A DNA stretch of 64,000 nucleotides from Roseibium porphyridii (lineage in GTDB: Bacteria; Pseudomonadota; Alphaproteobacteria; Rhizobiales; Stappiaceae): positions 124,001 through 188,000 of the forward strand of contig NZ_CP120863.1 in the NCBI RefSeq assembly GCF_026191725.2. The letters are read 5' to 3'. Positions 1 through 7,650 of the stretch are shown here, in pieces. A program made the translations under genes and the position numbers. Each line of letters starts with the position of its first letter. Positions within the stretch are counted from its first letter, which is position 1. The notes under the pieces were generated by a model, which worked only from the letters and a program-made list of their open reading frames with translations, was not told the DNA's origin and ran no database searches.

Positions 1-1
1 T

Positions 2-668
2 ATCGGGATGGAGACCTGTGCCCGTGCACACCACTGGGGTCGGGAGGTTATTGCTCTCGGCCATAAGGTCCGGTCGATGCCACCAGTATAGGTCAAACCC
101 AATGTGATACGAGAGAAGACAGATGCAGCTTTCGCCGAAGCGATCAGTGAAACGGTAACAAGGCCGACGATGAGGTTCGTCGCCGTCAAAAGCCGACAGC
201 AACAGGGCGTGCTCATCTGGCCCAATTGGGCTTGGACACTGCTACTGGACCTGGTGGCGTCAGAGCACTTACCGGTTTGTGCACAAGCTGCAGGACGATC
301 TCCCGTCCCATGCGTACACCGCTCTATTCTCGATCATCGAGCAACTTGAAAAGCTCGCTGAGGAGATCGAAAGATTTGAGAAGCAAATCCTGGCTTGGCA
401 TCGCTCCGATGACACCAGCCGCCGATTGGCTACTATACCAGGCATCGGACCGATCACGGCTTCTGCCATTGCAGCAACTGACCCGGACCCAGGACAATTC
501 CGGACGGGTCGTCAGTTCGGTACTTGGCTTGGCCTGACGCCGCGCCCCAACAGCTCAGGAGGAAAGGATCGATTTGGCGGCATCAGCAAACAAGGAGACG
601 GGTATCTCAGACGACTGCTGGTGGTTGGGGCAACCGCGATCGTGCGGAGGGTGGCCAAACGCGAAATT
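2..668 (+). pseudogene. Degraded IS110-family transposase
   Basis: Remnant of an IS110-type DEDD transposase. The 5' part, cut by the window edge, reads GMETCARAHHWGREVIALGH, a typical N-terminal stretch. An in-frame TAG at 89-91 stands where the family usually has a Tyr codon (PPxYVKP). The same frame then continues through VKPNVIREKTDAAFAEAI and VTRPTMRFVAVKS before homology is lost near 220. The C-terminal Transposase_20 part reappears in another frame from 279, with IPGIGPITASAIAA and WLGLTPRPNSSGGKDRFGGI. A nonsense codon plus an internal deletion/frameshift make this a dead element. The far C-terminus is replaced by unrelated sequence after VAKRE. Family assignment is firm; exact ends are approximate. 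Confidence 0.85.
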
Positions 669-829
669 CGCCTTGCCTACGGTATGCTGTTGCCGACGTT
701 TTTGATTGTTCTGTCCATCGTCTTGTTTCCACTGGCTGCCAAATTTGGATCAGCTTCAAGCCCGTTGGGCTTGGCGACCTAAAGTCCCCCGCTCCCACCG
801 TAAATGAGCGCATCAGAGGTGATGCAACG
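669..829 (+). pseudogene. Fragment of sugar ABC transporter permease (MalF-like), frameshifted
   Basis: In frame with the dying IS110 reading frame, the sequence changes to RLAYGMLLPTFLIVLSIVLF, a first membrane segment typical of MalF-type sugar permeases. Around 741 the homology jumps frame and continues as WISFKPVGLGDLKSPAPTV and then NERIRGD. The fragment therefore holds only the N-terminal permease part, broken by a frameshift. No other transporter gene lies beside it, so it is debris from a recombination event. The permease call rests on pattern memory of the WISFKPVGL and NERIRGD blocks; exact ends are uncertain. Confidence 0.5.
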
Positions 830-951
830 GCGGTCGTGGATATGGTGAGTGTTACATTTCGCGTTCACAACTCTTCCCGGCGTGGCGCTCTTTGCGACGT
901 GGTCACGAAAGACAACTTTCCGCCAAGAACCAATTTCTTCGAAACGGATCT

Positions 952-1194
952 CCGCTCAAGGATGCGCACCAGAAACTCGACAAAGCCGTGCGTCACGCGC
1001 AGGGCATGACGAAGTCAGATGATCCGCTAGAGTTCCTTCTCGATCTCAACCAAACCGTGGCAGCAAGGGACGTGGCTACTGAATCGGTAACTGGCCCAGG
1101 AATCCCTGCATCATTCAAAGCCAATTCCAAGCTATTGTCTGGTGACAGATTTTTGTTTGCCAAAACCCTAACGACCGAAAGTGCGTCACCTTAA
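952..1194 (+). pseudogene. Possible C-terminal remnant of a DNA methyltransferase
   Basis: An open frame contains LKDAHQKLDKAVRHAQGM, SDDPLEFLLDLNQTVAARD and VTGPGIPAS. This pattern resembles the extreme C-terminus of large class I SAM-dependent DNA methyltransferases of restriction or defence systems, which often end with a short helix (AHxxLDxAV), an LLxLN block and a GPGxP motif. No catalytic motif is present, and the upstream sequence does not continue the homology, so this is at best a tail fragment inside island debris. It could equally be a chance open frame. Confidence 0.3.
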
Positions 1195-1881
1195 ATGGGC
1201 CTGTCTATTTGTGTTACGAAAAGTGGGTTTTGCCCCCGAACTATAAGTTCGGCAAAACGAAGAATTTGCCACCGCAGTGAACGGCGGCTATGCAAGCTGC
1301 GGCTACAGCATCTTCGCCGATCAGTGAAGGGCAGATCTGGGACGAAAACAGCTTCGAACTTGTGCTGTGTGAACGTCCGCTTCAATGACTTTTCGAACGG
1401 AAACCGACGGTCTGTCTCCGGCCCCAAATCCGTCAGACTAGCCACCGACTTATGCTGCCAGCAGCAGAGAGAACAATCGGAGCCTGTAGCGTATATCCGG
1501 TGGATGTGTGGATCGGCGGCAGCGCTCCTTCGCTACCATCTTTGCATTGGCCAGCAATCGGGCGCCTCGTTTGAACGGAAAGCGTAAGAATTCCAGAGTG
1601 GTCGCCGCGCAAGTGCACTTACGCGCGCCCGGCAAACGGCACCATTGCGACAGCTTGGACAATGACTCAGTGCCAAAATCTGAGATTTCCAAGTTCTTCT
1701 TAACTCGCTTACATGACTGCAAACTGAAGAAGCGGGCCAGCGGGCTTCAGCGCAAGTGAAAGGGTGACAGTCCTTTCATTTCCAAGCGATTAAGCCGAAA
1801 GCCGCTACCGTCTTGGAAGGATTGACTGATCAATCAAGTCGACCCTAACGAAGCAGTGGCTTCCTATGGCCGAGGATTCGG
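1195..1881. other. Stretch without a recognisable gene (degraded island DNA)
   Basis: About 690 bases between the methylase-like tail and the integrase stop. Several short open frames exist on both strands, but none has a ribosome binding site, a recognisable motif or coding-like codon use. It most likely consists of eroded mobile-element DNA. Nothing else was seen in it. Confidence 0.5.
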
Positions 1882-3225
1882 TTATGAAACCTTGAAACTA
1901 TGTTCCTGACCACCATCAAGGCGTTCCGCCAGTATCCTGTTCATTGCAGCTGCACGAGCATGGCGATCCATTGCATAAGTTGTGCGCGTGAACTGCACTC
2001 CGTCTAGAAGGCCCTGAATGTAACCGGCAATCGTGTCTGCCGCCATGATCAGCGCCGTATCGACCGAGTGGATGTAGCGGCTAGTGATGGTGCCCTGCGC
2101 GTGGCCCAGAAGTGCCGCGATGGTCGACTCCGTAAATCCGAGATCATTCGCAATGCTGGCAAAGCTGTGACGCAGCACGTGAGGCGTGATATCAGCAAGT
2201 GGCGAGTCTCTTAGGATCTTACGCCAGTGCTTGGGGAAGCCAATGAAAGGCTTTCCTTCGACCGTTCCTTCAAACACGGCACCGGCAATCGCATCACCGT
2301 GACGAGCTTCAAGGAGTTCAACAATCGGCAATCCAATTGGACGAACAGACGCTCCCTCCTTGCTGTCGCGTAGCCAAAAACAGCTATTGGCGGCATCGAA
2401 TTCCCTCCAGTCGAGATTGATGATCTCCCCACGTCGGCAGCCTGTGAGCGCAAGAGCGCGAACCATTGCAGCTGCGGTCGAGAGTTGAGCGTCCTGGTCG
2501 GCATCACTGAGCAATCGACCAAGAAGCCGGTATTCATCTTCAGAAAGCCTGCGGTTGAGCTTCTGATCGGCGACCTTGCGGATTCCATGCGCCGGGTTGG
2601 TGTCGATAATGCCATTCTCGCGCGCATAGGTAAGGATAGCACCGAGCAAACCCAATGTGCGCGTACCCGTACCTACGCCACCTCGCACGATCGTTTTGCC
2701 GTGCTTTCTGGTTTTCTCGGTCATCTTCGTCCTCCCGGAAGCAACGTCACGCATGAAGCGCGTGATATCCGCAGATGTCAGGTCCTTGACCCTGCGGGAT
2801 CCAAGCAGAGGGACAATGTGGCGTTTGATCCGTCCCTCGTCGGTGTAGATCGTAGATTCCTTTTTAGGGCGGCGCTTCTTTCCGAGGATGAGCCCAGCCT
2901 TAGCATCCTCTAAATAACGCTGGCAGAGCTCCTTGACAGAGATCGCCTTGTGATCGAGCTCACGCTCCTCAGCTGGGTTCTCGCCCTGTGCGACACGCCC
3001 AAGCAACACGCGGGCTTCCTTGCGGGCAGTCTCGGGTGTCCAGACACCATGCGGACCGATGGTGAACCGGCGGGTGCGCCCCTTGGCACGGTACTGAACG
3101 ACATAGCTTCGTCTTCCGGAGGTGAAGACCCGGAGGCCAAAGCCTTGGAGGTCGTCGTCCCAAATGAAGTAGTCGGCTTTGCTCATTTTTGCCTGGTCGA
3201 CAATGCGCTTGGTGAGTTTCGGCAC
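1882..3225 (-). CDS. Tyrosine-type site-specific integrase (phage/island integrase)
   Basis: Tyrosine recombinase of the CP4-57/P4 kind, which integrates mobile elements into tRNA genes. The N-terminal DUF4102-type domain carries FIWDDDLQGFGLRV and SYVVQYR. A SAM-like core-binding domain follows, then the catalytic domain with Arg in TGCRRGEI, the HxxR box in ITPHVLRHSFAS, the second His in LLGHAQGT and the nucleophilic Tyr in SRYIHSVD. All catalytic residues are visible, so the enzyme is probably active. The GTG start at 3225 is chosen because AGGAGA sits six bases upstream and the protein then begins MPKLTKR, as usual for the family; a TTG at 3243 is also in frame. It lies 190 bases from a tRNA 3' half, as expected for an island integrase next to its att site. 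Confidence 0.93.
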   Translation of the reverse strand: MPKLTKRIVDQAKMSKADYFIWDDDLQGFGLRVFTSGRRSYVVQYRAKGRTRRFTIGPHGVWTPETARKEARVLLGRVAQGENPAEERELDHKAISVKELCQRYLEDAKAGLILGKKRRPKKESTIYTDEGRIKRHIVPLLGSRRVKDLTSADITRFMRDVASGRTKMTEKTRKHGKTIVRGGVGTGTRTLGLLGAILTYARENGIIDTNPAHGIRKVADQKLNRRLSEDEYRLLGRLLSDADQDAQLSTAAAMVRALALTGCRRGEIINLDWREFDAANSCFWLRDSKEGASVRPIGLPIVELLEARHGDAIAGAVFEGTVEGKPFIGFPKHWRKILRDSPLADITPHVLRHSFASIANDLGFTESTIAALLGHAQGTITSRYIHSVDTALIMAADTIAGYIQGLLDGVQFTRTTYAMDRHARAAAMNRILAERLDGGQEHSFKVS

Positions 3226-3416
3226 GTCATTTCTCCTGAACAAGAGTGGTTCCGGAGGCGCTATTTCGGAAGCACCACGGAAGCATCCGGAAGGAAACTG
3301 CGACGTGTTCCTGGATACTGACTTCGGTGTGTAGATCTAGAAAAATCTAATCTACGTAATGACTTAGCGTGCCATGGCGAACAATTAGAAACAACAGCGA
3401 AGACCGCCCAGACGCG

Positions 3417-3461
3417 CTCCGAAGGCAGAGGTCACAGGTTCGAATCCTGTCGGGTGCGCCA
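3417..3461 (+). other. Attachment site: 3' half of a tRNA-Arg gene
   Basis: The 45 bases contain an anticodon-loop-like CTCCGAA (anticodon CCG), the anticodon 3' stem GGCAG, the variable loop, a perfect T arm (ACAGG-TTCGAAT-CCTGT), the acceptor 3' strand CGGGTGC, discriminator G and encoded CCA. The bases upstream cannot form the matching anticodon 5' stem, D arm or acceptor 5' strand GCACCCG, so only the 3' half is present. Tyrosine integrases commonly cross over in the anticodon loop. With the integrase immediately to the left, this is best read as the att junction between the island (left) and the chromosome (right). The intact tRNA should lie beyond the left window edge. Confidence 0.8.
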
Positions 3462-4213
3462 AATCTCCAAGATTCAAAACACCGTTGTCTGGCAATGCCA
3501 CCTTCCCGAGAGTTGACAGGTTGCATGTCTTACTTGAAACCATCACGTTTTTGAACTGCCTCCTGCCAGAGTTGGTGCAAAATGTTGGTCGGAAGGTGCG
3601 AAATCGGGTGAAATTGAACTCTGGGGTCGGGGTTTCTCAAAAAAATGATCACGAAATCGCGACTTAAACTTATGCGATAGTAGGAGCGTGTGTTTTATTT
3701 ACTCAACCCTGCATGCTTTTTGGGCAGAATTTATTTCTTTTGTTCACAAGACTATTTTTGTAGCCGGTACCAATTGTTGTCGAAAGTATTTCATCCATTG
3801 CCGAACACTCGACTGGGCCATCGTATATTTGGAAGAATAACACTCGCATTGCACTGCAGCATTACTGCAAAATTCGACACCCCCTCCTGCAGCTCAGAGT
3901 TTAAGTGGTGGTTGTATTCGAATTTTCTTTAGATAACTGGGAACTAGACAAGTCCTTTTCCTGAAGATTTCAGCACTTTTGATGCAAATAAATCAAACAA
4001 ACTTGTAAACCATAATACATCTATGCCCAAATTTTGATGCAACTGCACCAAGACAAGAGCTGCAGCTTTGATCTATTAGTTTGTTAATACTTTTTTAACG
4101 CTCCGGCATCTGGGGCGTACTTATTCAAAAACAAAAATTATCAGTCGCCATACAGAAGCGACCACTTAGACAGACAACAGACTACGGCAGCTTTACTTAG
4201 GTGGGGGCACCAA
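3462..4213. other. AT-rich intergenic region upstream of the cellulose operon
   Basis: About 750 bases from the att junction to the LuxR-type gene, clearly more AT-rich than the operon that follows. The short open frames have no ribosome binding sites or motifs. The region must hold the promoter of the cellulose genes, and it contains the 11-bp direct repeats listed separately. No RNA gene was recognised. Confidence 0.5.
3977..4042 (+). repeat. Two 11-bp direct repeats TTTTGATGCAA upstream of cellulose operon
   Basis: The sequence TTTTGATGCAA occurs at 3977-3987 and again at 4032-4042, 55 bp apart, roughly five helical turns. Both copies lie 170-240 bp before the start of the LuxR-type regulator. 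Such phased copies would suit a dimeric or oligomeric DNA-binding protein, but no factor can be named. Chance recurrence in AT-rich DNA is possible. Confidence 0.35.
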
Positions 4214-5368
4214 ATGTATTTCGGTTCTCGGCATTTCGGAGAAGACATTGCCTATGGCGGCTTTTTACAGGACCGCCGTTCACGCGAAAAACTCGACTTT
4301 CCCTACATGCTCGCCAGACGATTTGAGTATCTCGTCTTCAGCGTCTTTGTTTTCGACTCCTTGCGAAAATCAGTGGAAGCACAGTTTACGACAGACGACC
4401 CGGGACGGCTCTGGGATGCAAGTTTCCTCATTGAACAAGAAAAAGAAACACTGGCTGCATTGAAACGGGATATCTGCGCACCGGTATATCACGATCCGGT
4501 TGTACTGCGCTGTATCCAGGAAAATGGCAGCGAAGACCCGGCAAAATCGGTTTTGGAGACTGATCGGGCTGCGGCCCTTTCCGTCGATCTTGGTAGCGGG
4601 TTACAGCTCTTTTTGACTGCGCACATTCCTTGCGGCTTCTCCGAGCAGCTCTTCCAAGGTGTTATTGCCTATATGGGAGATATTTTCGGGGGCTTTCGCA
4701 GTTATGCCGAAGAACTCGTTTTCGGCTTCAACAGGATAGACCTGAAAAGCTCTGATTATTGGATCAAGCACATCAAGCATGCTGCATTGGTCATCTATGG
4801 CAATGGATATCTTCTAACAAAAAACTCTGCTGCAGAAGCTTTGTTGCAAAGCGGTGAAGACCTGAGGGTCATTGATGGAAGGATCTCAGGACCCGCTGAC
4901 CTTCTTGCCCGGTTCTCCCCAGCAACAAGCGTCGACACATTGGCTGTCCGCGGACTTTTGCGAGGCTCGCCTTCAACCCAGCGGCACATTCTGCATACGG
5001 CGACAGGAACGCAGTTTTTGTTAGAGCCGGTGCCTTCATTTTCTGATGAAGACAAACACGACGACCCGGTTCGAAACTACTTCACCAAAAAAATTCTCGT
5101 TGCCTCGACTGATAGTCCCATCAACGCGGATCCGTTGCTGATCAAGGCAACCGCCGGTGTGACGCTGCAACAGGCGCGCCTCATACAGCAACTGATCGCC
5201 GGCAGGAGCGTCCGGCAGGCCGCCGAGGAAATCGGCATTCGCTACAACACTGCGCGCAATCACATCGCAATGGCGCAGCAAAGACTTGAAGTCAGTTCAC
5301 AGGCTGAGCTGATCAACGTCGTTCAAAGGGCAATTTCCATCGCCCCGGAACTCGAAATTAAACAATAA
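4214..5368 (+). CDS. LuxR-type HTH regulator next to cellulose genes
   Basis: A 384-residue protein with a C-terminal LuxR/FixJ-like helix-turn-helix at about residues 312-375 (GVTLQQARLIQQLIAGRSVR, then QAAEEIGIRYNTARNHI). The first 300 residues match no named domain I can identify; the middle (LVIYGNGYLLTKNSAAEALL) looks PAS-like. There is no receiver Asp pattern, so it is not a classical two-component regulator. It lies 18 bp upstream of bcsA on the same strand and is probably cotranscribed with it, so control of cellulose synthesis is the likely role. A purine-rich GGTGGGGG sits before the ATG. DNA binding is well supported; signal and target are inferred from position. Confidence 0.75.
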   Translation: MYFGSRHFGEDIAYGGFLQDRRSREKLDFPYMLARRFEYLVFSVFVFDSLRKSVEAQFTTDDPGRLWDASFLIEQEKETLAALKRDICAPVYHDPVVLRCIQENGSEDPAKSVLETDRAAALSVDLGSGLQLFLTAHIPCGFSEQLFQGVIAYMGDIFGGFRSYAEELVFGFNRIDLKSSDYWIKHIKHAALVIYGNGYLLTKNSAAEALLQSGEDLRVIDGRISGPADLLARFSPATSVDTLAVRGLLRGSPSTQRHILHTATGTQFLLEPVPSFSDEDKHDDPVRNYFTKKILVASTDSPINADPLLIKATAGVTLQQARLIQQLIAGRSVRQAAEEIGIRYNTARNHIAMAQQRLEVSSQAELINVVQRAISIAPELEIKQ

Positions 5369-5386
5369 AAGTATGGAGTTAGGACA

Positions 5387-7642
5387 ATGCTGAAGTTTCT
5401 GGCGTATTTGTTCGCCACTGTGGCTACCATTGCAATGTTTTTCATTGCGACCTTACCTTTGTCCGTAGAGGTGCAGCTGTTTCTCGGGCTGTTCCTACTG
5501 CTCGCGATGCAATTTACAAAGGCTATTCCCGGCACTCTTGGGAGGGTCATTTTTCTCTCCCTGGGCGGCATTATCGTTGGCCGCTACGTCTATTGGCGCG
5601 TTACTCAAACGGTACCACCAATCGAAAATCTGGCAGACTTCGTGCCCGGCGTTTTGCTTTTGGCCGCCGAGCTTTTCTGCATTCTCATGTTCTTTCTGTC
5701 CGCGCTTATCGTGTCGGATCGCTATCAACGGCCACGCAAGGTTCTGACAAGGGATGAAGACGCCCCGAGCGTTGATGTTTTCATTCCAAGTTACAATGAA
5801 GATCCCGGCTTGGTGGCCTGCACGATCGCTGCGGCCAAAAACATGGACTATCCGGCGGACAAATTCAGGGTCTTTCTGCTCGATGACGGTGCAACGGACC
5901 AGAAACTGAATGCCTACGACCCAGCTGCTGCGCGCGAAGCCCGGGATCGGGCGGAAACACTGAAACGCATTTGCGACGAACTCGGCGCAACTTATCTGGC
6001 CCGTGAAAGGAATGAACACGCAAAGGCGGGGAACCTGAACTACGGTTTGTCACGTTCCGAGGGTGATTTGGTTGTGGTCTTTGATGCCGACCATGCACCG
6101 GCTCGTGAATTCCTGCGCGAGACAGTGGCCTATTTCTCCGATCCCAAGCTTTTTCTGGTTCAGACACCGCACTTTTTCCTCAATCCCGATCCCGTTGAGC
6201 GCAACTTGCGCACCTTCAACTTCATGCCGTCCGAAAACGATATGTTCTACGGCATGATCCAGAAGGGTCTGGACAAATGGGACGCCACGTTCTTCTGCGG
6301 ATCTGGGGCAGTATTGCGCCGGTCTGCTCTCAATGAGGTCGGCGGGTTCTCCGGTGTCTCGATCACGGAAGACTGCGAAACCGCATTGGAACTGCACTCT
6401 CGTGGCTGGAAGAGCGCTTATGTAGACCGTCCAATGATCGCCGGCCTTCAACCAGACACGATTGCTTCCTTCATCGGTCAGCGGTCGCGCTGGTGCCGGG
6501 GAATGCTGCAAATACTCCTTCTCAAGAACCCGCTTTTCAAGCCGGGCCTGAACTTCATGCAGCGCGTCGCGTATGTTTCAAGCGCACTTTTTTGGCTGTT
6601 TCCCTTTCCGAGACTCGTCTTCCTGCTGGCACCCTTGCTCTTCATCCTATTCAGCATGAAGATCTACATTGCCTCGCCTCAGGAATTTCTCGCCTATACG
6701 CTCACCTACATACTGGCAGTTGTGACCATCCAGTCAGGCCTCTACGGCAAGCTGAGATGGCCCTGGATCTCCGAACTCTATGAGTACATCCAGTCGATCT
6801 TCCTGTTCCCGGCAATCATTTCGGTTTTGCTCAATCCCCGTAGCCCGAAATTCAACGTGACCACAAAAGGCGAAACGCTTGAAAAGGAACAACTGTCGGT
6901 CCTGGCATGGCCTTATGTCGTCGTGTTTGTGCTGATGCTGGCCACAACAGGTGTGCTGTTTTGGCGCCTTGAAAATGACCCTGGCCAAACAGCTCTCCTG
7001 TCCGTGGTGGGCATCTGGCATGTCTTCAACCTGATTGTTACCGGAGCAGCGTTGGGAGCCATTCTGGAACGCAAGGAAGTTAGGACAGCACCTCGTATAC
7101 GTGTTCAACGCAAAGGCATTTTGAAACTTGGCGAAGATACTGTTCCCGTCACTTTGGTGGAGGCCAACACCAACGGTGTTCTGATGCATTTCGACAAGGT
7201 GCCGCATAGCGGAAACATGCTAGGCGAACGGGGGCTCCTGAAGGTGCTTCCGGCTCAAAAACAAGGCCGAAACACCAGTACATCGACAGACATGGGTGAC
7301 TTTGGCCCGGAAGAAGGCATCAGCGTGAATATTGCTTCTCAACGGGCAAGTTCCACAGGCCTTCTCGTGGGGGCTGGTTACATCGACACAGTTGCCAAGT
7401 GTGCCCAGGCGTCGAGCGATCTGGTGTTTGCAGACCTTTCCATTCCAAGAGCACTGCACAACCGGAAACTAACCGGAGCCTCGCCTGTTGGGGGCATGCT
7501 CCGGCTTGTGCGCTGGTCGGTACACTACGGCGTACGTATTCCGGTGATCGCAATGTTTTCGCTCCTTGGCAGCGGTGCGCGTCGCAAACCCGCGCGCGTT
7601 GAGAACGACCTTCCCGAAACCTTTATGACTCCTGCAGAGTGA
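5387..7642 (+). CDS. bcsA: Cellulose synthase catalytic subunit (UDP-forming)
   Basis: Inner-membrane processive GT2 enzyme that polymerises UDP-glucose into beta-1,4-glucan and moves it across the membrane. N-terminal membrane helices (about 1-110) precede the GT-A domain with LLDDGATD (164-171), HAKAGN (211-216), the DxD as D233-A-D235, TED at 327-329 and QRSRW at 365-369. Further membrane helices (about 395-560) lead to a C-terminal PilZ region beginning RTAPR at 566-570, the RxxxR of c-di-GMP binding. The second PilZ motif, normally D/NxSxxG, reads EANTNG at 592-597, so Asp and Ser are replaced. At 751 residues it has normal family length. bcsB follows, with the stop of bcsA lying just before its ATG. 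A GGAG-like site (GGAGTTAGGACA) precedes the start. Confidence 0.96.
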   Translation: MLKFLAYLFATVATIAMFFIATLPLSVEVQLFLGLFLLLAMQFTKAIPGTLGRVIFLSLGGIIVGRYVYWRVTQTVPPIENLADFVPGVLLLAAELFCILMFFLSALIVSDRYQRPRKVLTRDEDAPSVDVFIPSYNEDPGLVACTIAAAKNMDYPADKFRVFLLDDGATDQKLNAYDPAAAREARDRAETLKRICDELGATYLARERNEHAKAGNLNYGLSRSEGDLVVVFDADHAPAREFLRETVAYFSDPKLFLVQTPHFFLNPDPVERNLRTFNFMPSENDMFYGMIQKGLDKWDATFFCGSGAVLRRSALNEVGGFSGVSITEDCETALELHSRGWKSAYVDRPMIAGLQPDTIASFIGQRSRWCRGMLQILLLKNPLFKPGLNFMQRVAYVSSALFWLFPFPRLVFLLAPLLFILFSMKIYIASPQEFLAYTLTYILAVVTIQSGLYGKLRWPWISELYEYIQSIFLFPAIISVLLNPRSPKFNVTTKGETLEKEQLSVLAWPYVVVFVLMLATTGVLFWRLENDPGQTALLSVVGIWHVFNLIVTGAALGAILERKEVRTAPRIRVQRKGILKLGEDTVPVTLVEANTNGVLMHFDKVPHSGNMLGERGLLKVLPAQKQGRNTSTSTDMGDFGPEEGISVNIASQRASSTGLLVGAGYIDTVAKCAQASSDLVFADLSIPRALHNRKLTGASPVGGMLRLVRWSVHYGVRIPVIAMFSLLGSGARRKPARVENDLPETFMTPAE

Positions 7643-7650
7643 GGTCCCTC

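Noticed and set aside
3369..3461. Complete tRNA gene
   Set aside because: Only the 3' half folds; D arm, anticodon 5' stem and acceptor 5' strand are missing.
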